Assembly (NCBI GenBank): GCA_012932295.1
Contig: JAAONU010000016.1
Span: forward strand, 29,759,290 to 29,823,289
From: Cyclina sinensis
Lineage: Eukaryota > Mollusca > Bivalvia > Venerida > Veneridae
Direction of reading: 5' to 3'
DNA length: 64,000 bases
Below, one piece after another: positions 43,889 to 55,581 of the stretch. The translations under genes and the position numbers were made by a program. The stretch's first letter is position 1. Each line of letters begins with the position of its first letter. The notes beneath the pieces are model-generated. The model made no database searches, had not been told where the DNA came from, and saw only the letters and a program-made list of their open reading frames with translations.

Positions 43889-44502
43889 AACAAGAGCCAT
43901 GTTACACATGGTTAATCCCCCCCGCCGGGAAGAAGCTACCTGGAGGTTGTTCTTTCAAACACTCAATGTAATAATGTTTGAAGAAAATCCCACCAAAAAT
44001 AGGCAAGGTAGAGTTATTGTTCATGCAAACTGCACTTCCTACCAATGTTCTATGTCAGTGTATTAAGTTTGAAGAAAATCGCTCAAGCACTTTTGGAGTT
44101 ATGCTTCGGACAAAGTTTTTTCAATTAAATCTGATAAAGGGGAATAATTCTAAAAGTAGGCAAGGTAGAGTTATTATTCTTTCACACTGCACCTCCTCCA
44201 AATGTGCTCTTTCAGTATATGAAGTTTGAAGAAAATCACTCAAGTACTTTTGGAGTTATGTTCCGGACAAAGTTTTTCAATTAAATCTGATAAAGGGGAA
44301 TAATTCTAAAAGTAGGCAAGGTAGAGTTATTATTCTTTCACACTGCACCTCCTCCAAATGTGCTCTTTCAGTATATGAAGTTTGAAGAAAATCACTAAAG
44401 TACTTTTGGAGTTATGCTCCGGACAAAACTGGAACGGACGGACGCACGGACAGACAGAGACCATTTCTAATATCCCCTCCGCCTTTGGCGGGGGGATAAT
44501 AA
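43889..44502 (-). mobile_element. Family G tandem-repeat element (HINE-like)
   Basis: The left end is AACAAGAG with hairpin CCATGT/ACATGG, then TTAATCCCCCCCGCC. The right end has GGACGGACGCACGGACAGAC and a near-perfect hairpin TATCCCCTCCGCC/GGCGGGGGGATA ending at about 44498. The body has about three units of 155 bp: GATAAAGGGGAATAATTCTA, GGCAAGGTAGAGTTATT, GAGTTATGCTCCGGACAAA. Confidence 0.65.
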
Positions 44503-44555
44503 GTTCAAGAATTCAAGAATTAGATATACATGAATATGCTGGGATTTTTAAAATG

Positions 44556-45897
44556 TAAACAAGTAAATCTGATAAAGGGGAATAACTCTAAAAAATAGGC
44601 AAGGTAGAGTTATTGGACTTGCACACTGCACTACCTACCAATGTGCTCTGTCAGTGTATGAAGTTTGAATAAAATCCCTCAAGTAGTTTTTGAGTTATGC
44701 TCCGGACAAAATTTATCAAGTAATTCTGATAAAGGGGAATAACTCTAAAAATAGGCAAGGTAGAGTTATTGTTCTTGCACACTGCACTACCTATCAATGT
44801 GCTCTGTCAGTGTATGAAGTTTGAATAAAATCCCTCAAGTAGTTTTAGAGTTATGCTCCGGACAAAATTTATCAAGTAATTCTGATAAAGGGGAATAACT
44901 CTAAAATAGGCAAGGTAGAGTTATTGGACTTGACACTGCACTCCCTACCAATGTGCACTGTCAGTGTATGAAGTTTGAATAAAATCCCTCAAGTAGTTTT
45001 TGAGTTATGCTCCGGAAAAAAATTTATCAAGTAATTCTGATAAAAGGGAAATAACTCTAAAAATAGGCAAGGTAGAGTTATTGCACTTGCACACTGCACT
45101 ACCTACCAATGTGCTCTGTCAGTGTATGAAGTTTGAATAAAATCCCTCAAGTAGTTTTAGAGTTATGCTCCGGACAAAATTTATCAAGTAATTCTGATAA
45201 AGGGGAATAACTCTAAAAACAGGCAAGGTAGAGTTATTGCACTTGCACATTGCACTACCTACCAATGTGCTCTGTCAGTGTATGAAGTTTGAATAAAATC
45301 CCTCAAGTAGTTTTGGAGTTATGCTCCAGACAAAATTTATCAAGTAAATCTGAAAAAGGGGAGTTACTCTAAAAATAGGCAAGGTAGAGTTATTGCACTT
45401 GCACACTACACTACCTACCAATGTGCTCTGTCAGTGTATGAAGTTTGAATAAAATCCCTCTGGCAGTATTGGAGTTATGCTCCGGACAAAATTCATCAAG
45501 TAATTCTGATAAAGGGGAATAACTCTAAAAATAGGCAAGGTAGAGTTATTGCACTTGCACAATGCACTCCCTATCAATGTGCTCTGTCAGTGTATGAAGC
45601 TTGAATAAAATCCCTCTAGCAGTTTTGGAGTTATGCTCCAGACAAAATTTATCAAGTAAATTTGATAAAGCGGTATAACTCTAAAAAAAGGCAAGGTAGA
45701 GTTATTGCACTTGCACATTGCACTACCTACCAATGTGCTCTGTCAGTGTATGAAGTTTGAATAAAATCCCTCAAGTAGTTTTGGAGTTAAGCTCCGGACA
45801 AAATTGTTACGGACGGACGGACGCACAGACGCAAGGATGCACAGTCGCACGGACGCACAGACGGACGAAGGGCATTTCTAATATCCCCTCCGCCTTC
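44556..45897 (-). repeat. Family G array, about eight units, truncated tail
   Basis: Units of about 155 bp as in the preceding element but more uniform (CTCAAGTAGTTTTGGAGTTA, GGCAAGGTAGAGTTATTGCA, CTGCACTACCTACCAATGTG). A long GGACGGACGGACGCACAGAC track lies at 45809-45870. The end hairpin is cut after CCCCTCCGCCTTCTAG, where the foldback element begins. No AACAAG-hairpin head is present. Confidence 0.65.
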
Positions 45898-46390
45898 TAG
45901 CTACTTTATAGTAGAACCGTGCATATTAGCTACTTCGAAGGAACGACTTACTAGCTCGTGGGAACTAGTTAGCTATATCGTTGGAACGAGTTAGCTATGT
46001 CGTGGGAACGAGATAGCAAGATATTGTGCTAATTTTTTTTTCAAAGCAATACTTCTTTCTAAATTGCACTTCTCTCTCTTTTTTGTCTCGTTCCCGTGAG
46101 AAACTACTCGAGGGAACGACTTAGTATCTCGTGGGATCGACAAACGTGCATGTTAGCTATGTTGAGGGAACGACTTAATAACTCGTGGTAAAACGAGATA
46201 CTAAGTCGTTCCATCGAGTTAGTATTTCGTGGGAAGGAGATAAGAAAACAGAGAAGTGCAATTAAGAAAGTATTTGAGAAAAAAGTGTAGCACAATAGCT
46301 TACTATCTCGTTCCCATAACATAGCTAGTGTCTTGTGGGAACGAGCTAAAAAAAAGAGAAAAGCAATTTTTTAAAAAAAAAAGTGTGTAT
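45898..46390. repeat. Foldback element, arms of about 180 bp
   Basis: The left arm (about 45978-46160: GTGGGAACGAGATAGCAAGA..AATTGCACTTCTCTC..GACTTAGTATCTCGTGGGA) is mirrored by the right arm (about 46175-46345: ACGAGATACTAAGTCGTTCC..GAGAAGTGCAATTAAGAAAG..CTTACTATCTCGTTCCC). The arms contain the repeated short phrase TATCTCGTGGGAACGA in both directions. There is almost no loop, so a single strand could form a long hairpin. No protein. Confidence 0.65.
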
Positions 46391-46569
46391 GTCACCTCTG
46401 TGCCACCGTTACTACTTTAAACATGCATCGGAAAATGCTCCTATAGTGTAAACGTTACCAAAAATAGAAATTCTTTATCAGTTTATTTCATAATTATGTT
46501 TTCTAGTAACTTAGGTTACATCCGTGTTTAACTTGGTTTAAAAAGGATTAGTGTAGTATATCTTATGGG

Positions 46570-46762
46570 GGTTTAGAAAGGGGACCATACAAGGTTCATT
46601 GCTTTGAAGCTTGATTGCAATTGGCCCACTGGTAGAGAATGAAATGTTGTTTGAAATTAATTGTGGACGACGGACGGACGGACGACAGACGCCTGACAAA
46701 AGAGCAAACTAAATGCTACACCTGACCTTTTGGTCAGATTCGGTCAGGAGAGCTAATAAAAA
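46570..46762 (-). repeat. Solo tail of a HINE-like element
   Basis: Only the track end of a family related to A/B is present: GGACGACGGACGGACGGACG (about 46666-46685), then CTGACCTTTTGGTCAG, a small hairpin, and CAGGAGAGCTAATAAAA. The array and the AACAAG-hairpin end are missing. Confidence 0.5.
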
Positions 46763-47502
46763 CGTGAATTACTAATATTATACATTAAAATTAGATTTTA
46801 CTTATTGGTTGATTTGTAGGTTATTGATATATTTACAAAAAAGTGCTGAAAGATAAACATTACCTCCCGACAAAAAGTTTTAAAGTCAATACAAACGTGA
46901 ATTAGACTGTACTGAAAATTGCTACTGAAAATTACTCATAGACAATAAAGTAACTTGGCAATTAAATGAATTATGTTTGCAACCAAATTATAATCAGAGA
47001 TGTAGCTGAAAAAATATAAAACATACACGTGTGTCATTTAAACATTTAACGTCTGAAAACTTTGGCGTTAAGATGAATTGATAATTTCTTATCAATGAAG
47101 TCTGAAACGAAAATGCCTGTGTTTGAAGCCTGTAAAATGTATAAAGTGATAAATTTTCTAGCTACTTTATAGTTTTTGCAACCAAGCTATAATTTAAGTT
47201 GTAGCTGGAAAAAATATGAAATAAATTTATAAATATTGTAGCTTCTTTACGAGTTTAAATTTCGAACATCTTTCTGTAGATATATCGCCTTATTTCTGTC
47301 AGATATCACTGCTGCTTATCAGAAACTCCTGCATTCTGAACTGAAAATTGAATGAGAAATTCTATAAACAAATATTGGCCTTGAAAACTGCACTGATAAT
47401 GGCAGTTGGCCGGTTACTTAGATGTATTACGGCGTTTGTTTATGCCACAAAATACCTTCTAAATGTATTTGTAACTAATACTGAAAGAGATTATGCAGAA
47501 TA
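46763..47502. other. No gene recognised
   Basis: AT-rich spacer between the solo tail and the large palindrome. CTAGCTACTTTATAG at about 47159 repeats a phrase also seen at 45897. Otherwise featureless. Confidence 0.45.
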
Positions 47503-47541
47503 GTAGGTATAAACGAAGGGGGGGGAATCTCCACCTAGGTG

Positions 47542-47775
47542 GAGATTGCTCTTTACCACGTGACATTGAGATTGCCCTTTACCACGAGACATGGAGATTG
47601 CCCTTTACCACGTGACATGGAGATTGCCCTTTACCACGTGACATGAAGATTGCCCTTTACCACGTGACATGGAGATTGCCCTTTACCACGTGACATGGAG
47701 ATTGCCCTTTACCACGTGACATGGAGATTGCCCTTTACCACGTGACATGGAGATTGCCCTTTACCACGTGACATT
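47542..47775 (+). repeat. 26-bp minisatellite, nine units, eight with CACGTG
   Basis: Exactly 9 x 26 bp. The unit is GAGATTGCCCTTTACC followed by ACGTGACATG. Eight units contain the palindromic E-box CACGTG; unit 2 has CACGAG. It begins at the outer edge of the left palindrome arm, so 47542-47547 is shared with the terminal small palindrome. Confidence 0.9.
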
Positions 47776-49724
47776 GAGATAGGGACAAAGAACCACAATG
47801 GGTTAAGAACCACCATGGGTAAAGAACCATGGGTAAAGAACCAGGGGCAAAGAACCACCAGGGGTAGAGAACCAGATCGTACTGTTACTCTTTGCACGTG
47901 CGTTGAATGCACAGATGACTATTTCAAGTGAATGGAATTGAACGATAAAGACAATTTACCGTCCCGTCGAATTAACAGTGAATTATTAAACGAGAAATGA
48001 ATAGGGACGTTATTAATCGAAATTAATATCTGTGGACCCCAAACACAGACTAACCCGCTAGGATTACTTAACTTTTTTCATTTGTCATTTAATAATTGAA
48101 AATATTGACTATAACGCACATGAAGAAATTTTAGTTACACAACATGTAGAAGCTTATTTTCATTATCAATATAAAGGACACTCGTCGTGAGTTCAACAAC
48201 AGAGAGTGATTCTACGATAACTTGATAAATGACCAAGTGGTTAATAACAATTGTGTTTTGTTATAATAATGATGAGTCTGGTATTTTGTTCTAGCTAAGT
48301 TCGCATCACTTGGACCGTATGACGAACATTACACATGGCCTCATGTTAAGGACAATTTCTTTACTGATTTTTAAATGTGTTGATAGTCTCAAGTGACAGT
48401 ATGTTTTCATGAAATAGAAAGAATGAAAATGATACTGCTCCTTTAAGTTCTGTCGTATGGTCCATAGTTAATATCAAGAGTACACAAATAGATCTAGGTT
48501 AGATCTGCGTTCGAGTGTGTTTTTATAAACTAACGAAGGTTAAGTTCCAATCTGGAATGAACAAGTTAAAAATGATAACGTGTGGGGTTATCTGTTTTCA
48601 ATGGCTTTCGGGACGGATCGTGGAGCTACCTTCGAGAGGTAAAAGCAATGAACGAAAGGTTTGACTTAGAAATCGCTCACTAGATATTTCACTGTCTACT
48701 GTTTTCGAGCATTTTCAAGAACAGTAAAAATTAAAATTATTTTTGAGGCTTTATATGAAAGTAGTGGAGGAAAGATTTCTCATTCCTATCAAATATGAAA
48801 TCTGAGATGATATTTTGAAACCGATTCAAGTGAGCGAACAAGTAGACTTTTACCTGTATAGTATTAAATCAGGTGATAACCATAACTCTTTTGTATTGCA
48901 CCATCACAGTGTAGAAGTTTAATCTATTTGATTTCATCTCAGACTAGCTCAAAAGAAAGTAAAGTTTTACTTTCTTTTACAAATAACAAAAACAAAACAA
49001 CAAGGTTTTATTAAAAAAAAAAATCAAATATAATACAAACTTGTAAGTCACCACATTTTTATGGTAAGTCAACGTTAAATATGCTCTTTATGATAGTAAA
49101 AGTAAAAACAATGTTCCCCATAGATTCACTGTATAAATATTTTATCATATTTGAACATCCAGGGGTGTTTTTCAAATGTGAATTAACACACAGGTAACAA
49201 GTGATGCGAACTTAGCTAGAACAAAATACCAGACTCATCATCATTATAACAAAACACAATTATTATCAACCACTTGGTCATTTTTCAAGTTATCGTAGAA
49301 TCACTTCCTGATGTTGAACTCACGACGAGTGTCCTTTATATTGATAATAAAAAAGCTTCTACATGTTGTGTAACTAAAATTTCTTCATGTGCGTTATAGT
49401 CAATATTTTCAATTATTAAATGACAAATGAAAAAAGTTAAGTAATCCTAGCGGGTTACTCTGTGTTTGGGGTTCACAGATATTAATTTCGATTAATAACG
49501 TCCCCATTCATTTCTCGTTTAATAATTCACTGTCAATTGGAGGGAAATTGTCTTTATCGTTCAATTCTATTCACTTGAAATAGTCATCCGTGCATTCAAC
49601 GCACGTGCAAAGAGTAACAGTACGACCTGGTTCTCTACTCCTGGTGGTTCTTTGCCCCTGGTTCTTTGCCCCTGGTGGTTCTCTACCCATGGTGGTTCTT
49701 TACCCATGGTGGTTCTTTGCCCCT

Positions 49725-49880
49725 ATCTCCATGTCACGTTCAAAGGGCAATATCCATGTCACGTGGTAAAGGGCAATCTCCATGTTACGTGGTAAAGGGC
49801 AATCTCCATGTCACGTGGTAAAGGGCAATCTCCATGTTACGTGGTAAAGGGCAATCTCCATGTCACGTGGTAAAGGGCAA
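49725..49880 (-). repeat. 26-bp minisatellite, six units (inverted partner)
   Basis: Six units of the same 26-bp repeat in reverse orientation in the right arm. Three keep CACGTG; two read TACGTG and one CACGTT. The three-unit difference from the left arm (78 bp) explains nearly all of the 81-bp difference in arm length. Confidence 0.9.
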
Positions 49881-49992
49881 TCTCCACCTAAGTGGAGATT
49901 TCCCCCCCCCCCCTCGTTTATACCAACTCAGAATACTTAATTGTTTAGAGTGTGTTTTACAAGTGAGCTTACAGTTAACGTTTCAGTTACAA

Positions 49993-49993
49993 C

Positions 49994-50034
<41 letters not shown>

Positions 50035-50043
50035 AGAGAGGAG
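49993..50043. repeat. GA microsatellite
   Basis: An almost pure (GA)n run of about 50 bp directly upstream of the ATG of the transporter pseudogene at 50052, in what would be its 5' UTR. Confidence 0.9.
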
Positions 50044-50798
50044 TAAAGATCATGGTTGAAAATCAGGAGACGGACGAATTACAAACACTTCACAAGACCT
50101 CCGAGAAGTATAAAGATAAAGAACAGAAACATTTTAGTGACCTGAACACAGGATGGGCATGATGATTCTCTTCGGATGTTTTTGGACATGCTTCCTGATT
50201 GGAAATTCAGTGTACGCTTCAGGCATAGTTCATTTATCCCTGTTAAACAGACACGGTAAAAGCATTACGTCGTGGGCTGGCGCTTTACGAACTTGGCTTC
50301 TCTATTTAGCTGGTAGGTTATCAACATTATAATTATGAGTTATTTTCAAAACGGTTTTTACACTTTTGCTTCTGACGACATTTTCTTCATAAATCTTAAG
50401 CTGATGTCGAAAGCTTTGTCTTTAGATCTCATGTTGTTATTTTCGTGTTGCTTAAAACTTCTTCATCAGCCTACAGCTCGGATGCACAGATATGTATTTT
50501 GTACATCTTTATACTATAAAAGTTTATTTTAATAAAACATTTGCAGAAAAAAGAAGAAAAAAAAAAAAAAAAAACCAGAGTAAATGCTTATTACAACAAG
50601 TTGTTTATTTTAATTGATTTGTAACACTTACTGACAAGTGTCTTTGCTCTTCAGGTCCAGTGTCAAGCTTACTCGTGGATAGGTTTAGTTGTGTGACAGC
50701 CATTGTTTTATCAGGTTTGCTTTTCTCCATCGGTTATTTGGCAACAGCGTTTGCTCCAACGATTGAACTAGCAATTTTCAGGCGTGGGTTTTTGACAG

Positions 50799-51745
50799 GT
50801 AGCATTTTAGTTGTTGTTAAATTAATCCTTTTTATAAAACCGCCGGTGGTACTCCTACATAATGAAGAAAATCAATATTGTTTTCTATAAACAATATAAT
50901 AACGCAAGTTATAGCTTAGGTTTTTGGCTGCTTTTTCATTTAGGACTTTTGCCTGGTCTGTTTGCTTGATGGTTAATGCTTCATTTTTTGACTGCGTTGT
51001 CTGATAGTTTGGTTGTTCATGAAACAATGCCAAAAGTAATAGTCATTTAAAAGTGGTGTTCTCTGAGATTGTCAGAATTTTGCGCATCTAACAAACACTT
51101 TATTGCGCATATACACGAAAAAAACAACGCTTTTGTTCTAGAAACATCGTATGGTCGTATCAAAAATCTTTTTGTCTGTAGTGTATGAAATTGGGAAAAA
51201 CAGATTTAGAGATAATAAAAAGATTCAATACGTTATATTGTTGTATGATAAAAAATCGCATATTTACAGTCCATCAGAGAAATTACTCAGCTTATTATGA
51301 ATTTTGCGCAGATGATTTTTGTCTGCAATAATTTGTAAAGACAAAAGAACTTGTCAAAGCATTGTGCACCCACTTAAAGCGTTTGGGTAATCCTTGTATT
51401 TTCTTCCTGTTTGCTTGGGGCAAAATACATTTTCATTTTCTCTTCAATGTCATACTTCAATAACGGTCAGAGGAGTTTTTTTTTCTCTTTTATTTTCACA
51501 ATCATTTTACACATTGATTGCATGTATAATATCCGACATCACTCTGACATATATATACACTCTATACACACAATTTATGCACACTCGCACATGCACACAC
51601 ACGCACACACACGCACGCACACACACACATGCATGCATACATAGACATATATTTACACACTATTTTTGCATACAATGTGAACATTTTCTTTCATCTCCTT
51701 TCACATATATAAATAAATAATAATATCTAGTGTCCTTGATTTAAA
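50799..51745. other. Pseudogene intron with CA microsatellite
   Basis: Intron sequence between exon 2 of the transporter pseudogene and the LINE. A (CA)n run with CG interruptions lies at about 51581-51640. No exon or other gene seen. Confidence 0.5.
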
Positions 51746-51840
51746 AAAATAAGTATATGTAAATGTTAAATTCCAAAAAAACAAACAAAAAAAACAATCA
51801 TTTGTCAGATGTCATTTCTTTTTCTTTTTTTTTTAATTTC

Positions 51841-54800
51841 TTAAATGATAAATTTACTCCATTTCTGTAGGTGGGTTTCAAGTTTATCTTTTGATAAAGC
51901 TATTTCTTTTTCTGTTTCTATTTTTAGTTTGAGGTAGTTGATGAATATTTTAAAAGTAGGAATTTCATGTCTTAATTTCATTTTAACTATAAAGAATTTC
52001 ATTAAAATGAAAATGAAGTTTAATGATTTATCTTGTTGACCATCACCAAATAAAGCATCTTGTTTACTAATATTAATGTTAAATGATTTTGATTTCAAAT
52101 ATCTACTCAAATTACTCCATAACTCTTGTGTAGCAGAACATTCCCAGAATAAATGTTCTATTGTTTCTATATAACTACTGCAAAAGTCACATATATTTGA
52201 AGAGGACAATTTACATTTGTATAAATATTTATTTGTTGGTATTAAGCGCATTAAGAATTTATATTGAAAATTACGTAAGCTGGTATCAATAGTAGATGTG
52301 TAAATATTTGAAAACATGTCTTTCCACTTTAAATCATTTTCATTTATATCTATGCTATTTACCCATTTCTCTTTTAATTTTTTATTTTCATAATTTTCCA
52401 TCTGAATATTGTATATATATTTTGTTATCTTCTTTAATGTGTTAATTTTGTTTAAAAGTGTGCTTTTACCCATTGTATTTATTTCTTCCTGCATAAGCTT
52501 TTGTTTATATTGAGGTGGTATGCTTTTAATAAGACTATGATATTTAAGAAAGTCTGTTTGCTGAATGTTATAAAGATATCTAAATTGATTAAAGTTGTAG
52601 AATCTTTTTGTTCGATAATCGAATAGATGTTCAATATATTTTATTCCTTTTTGAAACCAAGTTTTATAAAATACTGTTGTATTTTGTATTTTTATATCTG
52701 AATTATTCCAGATTATTTGTTTTCCAACTTTATCAATTTCACCTGTAAATTTATTGCTTACTAAAAACCAAGATTTCATCACATCATGTATAAAAGTTCC
52801 TTTCTTTGCAATTTTTTCTATATCTTTTTGATTGAGATTACTTTCAAATAAAAGAGAATCTCCAAAATTTTTAAAGATGTCTTGGAAGAATAATTTTCAT
52901 TTTCCATTGTTCTTTTCATCAATATATCTTTTTACCCAGCCAGACTTAATAGCATTTAACATCATTTCTATGTTAGTAAGTTTTAATCCACCATTCATAT
53001 GGTTCTGATACAGTTGAACTCTTTTAATTTTTTCTGGTTTACCTTCCTATATGAATTTAAACATGTCTTTTGTAATTATGTCTATGTCTTTTTGTGTTGG
53101 ATTTTTTAAGACAGAGAAAGGATAAATTAATTTAGGAATAGCAAAAGTTTTGATCACTGTAATTTTTCCCATTAATGTAAGTTTCCTATGTTGCCACTGT
53201 TTTAAGCATTCTTGAAATTCTTTTATTTTTGGTTCTAAATTCTTTTCAAGATTTAATTTCGAGTCATTGTAAAAGGTCATTCCTAGAGTATTTGCATGTG
53301 AAGAAGTCCAAATGAAGTTCCTGGTTTTGCAGAATACTATATTTGTTTTATTTAAAGATCCCACCCTTAAAACTTTTGATTTTGATGTATTGAGGTTTAG
53401 GCCTGAAACTTTACTAAATTTGGTTAATGTCTCAATAAGCGTTTCAAAAGAGATTTGACTTCCGTTGTTGATAAACGTTGCATCATCTGCAAAAAAGGTC
53501 TGTTTTATTTCTGTTCCATTTACGGTAATTCCAATTATGTTTTTATTGTTTTTAATATAATTTGATAGCAGTTCAAGGCACATTATAAATAAGGAAGATG
53601 ATAAAGGACAGCCTTGTCTGACTCCTTTTTTTATTGCAAAAGACTTTGAAAGATGCCCGTTATTTAAGACCATGCTTGATATGTCGTTATAAAAAACTTT
53701 TGTCCAGTTAATTAAATCCTTACCAAAATTAAATCTTTTTAAGCATTGTGTAATATAATCATGTTTTAAACTATCAAATGCCTTTTCAAAATCTGCAAAG
53801 AATAGGAGTCCTGGTTTGTTATTTTTATTTAAATATTCTATTATATCAAATATGGTCCGTACATTTTCTCCTATATATCTATTTTTCATGAAACCAGTTT
53901 GTTCAAAGCTTATGATAGTTGGTAAAACACGTTTTATTCTGTTTGATATAGCTTTTGTTGCAATTTTGTAATCTACATTTAATAAACTTATGGGTCTCCA
54001 GTTAGATAAATGCAAAAGGTCTTTATTAGGTTTTGGAATTAGGGATATAATGCCCTGCTTTTGTAAAGTAGTGAGATGTCCAGTTTGATATGAGTAATTT
54101 ATTGAATCTAAAAAGAAAGTTTTTATAGATTTCCAAAAAATCTTGTAGAATTCAACACTCAATCCATCCGATCCTGGACTCTTATTATTCTCCATATCTT
54201 TTAAAGCGCACTCACATTCATATTGTGTTAACAACCCCTCACAGCTTTGTTTTTCTACTTCACTTAATTTATTAATTTCTTGAGAGAAAAGTTTATCACA
54301 AAATTCTTGATCATAACTACTGTTGTTCTCTTCATAAAGTTTTTGAAAAAAAACTACTTGTGCTTTTTGAATATTTTCTTTTCCATCAATTATTTCATTA
54401 TTAACCCTTAATTTAGTTATACATTTCTTTTCTGCCTTTTTCCTTTCTAAATCTGCAAAGTATTTTGTGTTTTTTTCGTTGTATTCCACGTGAATTGCTC
54501 TTGCTCTTAATATATGTCCATTTATTTTACGATCATTAATTTTTTCCAATTTTTGTTTTTTTTCAGTCAGTTGCATAGTAATGTTATCTGTGTTTGTTAT
54601 CTGATTATTCAGTTGATGCTCTAATAAATTTATATCATGCTGTAATTCATATTCTTCTTTTTTTCGTTGTTTATTCATATATGCAGAATATTTTATTGTT
54701 TCATTTCGTATTGTACCTTTTATTATCTCCCATAATACGTTTGGATTACAATTTTGATTATTTTCCGCAATTTCTTTAATAGCTGCTTTTATAGTATCTT

Positions 54801-55581
54801 GGTACTCTTTTTCTAGTATAATTGTGTTATTCATTTTAAATAAACCGGGACCTTTTTCAATTTGTATGTTATCGATGGTTATATCTATAAATGAATGATC
54901 TGTTTTATAACCAGTTTTTATATTACATGATTTAACTTTATTTTGCAAGTTGTCTGAAATTAAAAAATAATCTAATCTGCAATGAACATGCGGTTTTGTA
55001 TTAGAATGCCAAGTATATTTTTGTTTTTCCGGGTTTTTTATTCGCCATATATCAATTAAATCACAAGTATTTATTATTTCTTGTATTTTATTTCTGCATT
55101 TTTTATGGGTGTCTCTATTGCTATTTAATTTGTCCAGTCTTAAGTCTAGTATTGTGTTAAAATCTCCCCCGATTATAAAAGATTTATTATTATTGTTTTG
55201 AATATATATTTCTAGAATATTAAAAAAGTTTATATCATCATTATTGGGTCCATAAATATTAATTAATGTTATTATATTTTCGTCTATGTTGATATCCGCT
55301 GTTATAATTCGACCTGTTAGCAATTCTGTCTTATTAATAATCTTAATGTTTTTATTCGGATGAATTAAAATGGCTACCCCTTCTTTGTTAGAATTTATTC
55401 CACTAAAAAAGTATTCACCTTGCCAATCATTTTTCCATGTTTTAAATGTTTTCATAGTAGAATGTGTTTCTTGTAACATAAAAATTGATTTATTTGTTTG
55501 TCTTAACCATTCAAAGACTTGCAATCGTTTCTGTTGATTACCTAAACCTCTTACATTTAAAGATGCTATGGAAGTTTCCAT
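51841..55581 (-). pseudogene. LINE ORF2: endonuclease and reverse transcriptase, two in-frame stops
   Basis: One frame of 1247 codons from ATG 55579-55581 (METSIASLNVRG) to the stop at 51841. Residues about 1-235 are an APE-type endonuclease (LQETHS with catalytic Glu, IIGGDFNTILD, TDHSFIDI). The central reverse transcriptase has NWRPISLLNVDYK, FFADFEKAFDSLKH, GVRQGCPLSSSLF and the catalytic FFADDATF. The C-terminus carries a zinc-knuckle-like CDFCSSYIETIEHLFWEC. The ISLLNVDYK and RQGCPLS wording is that of the L1/Tx1 clade. The frame is interrupted only by TAG at 53047-53049 (in a FKFI-stop-EGKPEKIKR context) and TGA at 52897-52899 (NNGK-stop-KLFFQD). Both could be single G-to-A changes of TGG. 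Otherwise intact, so the element is young; as it stands it would make an 844-residue product lacking the C-terminal domain. Confidence 0.85.

Larger units (their letters stand above)
47503..49928. repeat. 2.4-kb palindrome (foldback element) with E-box minisatellite arms
   Basis: The left arm (about 47506-48313) and right arm (about 49198-49924) are inverted copies, roughly 93-95% alike by eye, around an 884-bp loop. Both outer ends read GGTATAAACGA with a G run, followed by a palindrome of AATCTCCACCT and its reverse complement (perfect at 47526-47547, one mismatch on the right). CAGAATA at 47496-47502 and 49929-49935 may be a 7-base target duplication. Next in each arm comes a 26-bp minisatellite, then AAAGAACCACCATGGGT repeats, then about 450 bp of ordinary sequence. 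The loop has no recognisable gene. Confidence 0.8.

Noticed and set aside
47542..47775. Regular 26-bp array considered as a CRISPR-like or regulatory array
   Set aside because: Units are directly adjacent with no spacers; this is a minisatellite in a eukaryotic genome. The E-box content is reported separately.
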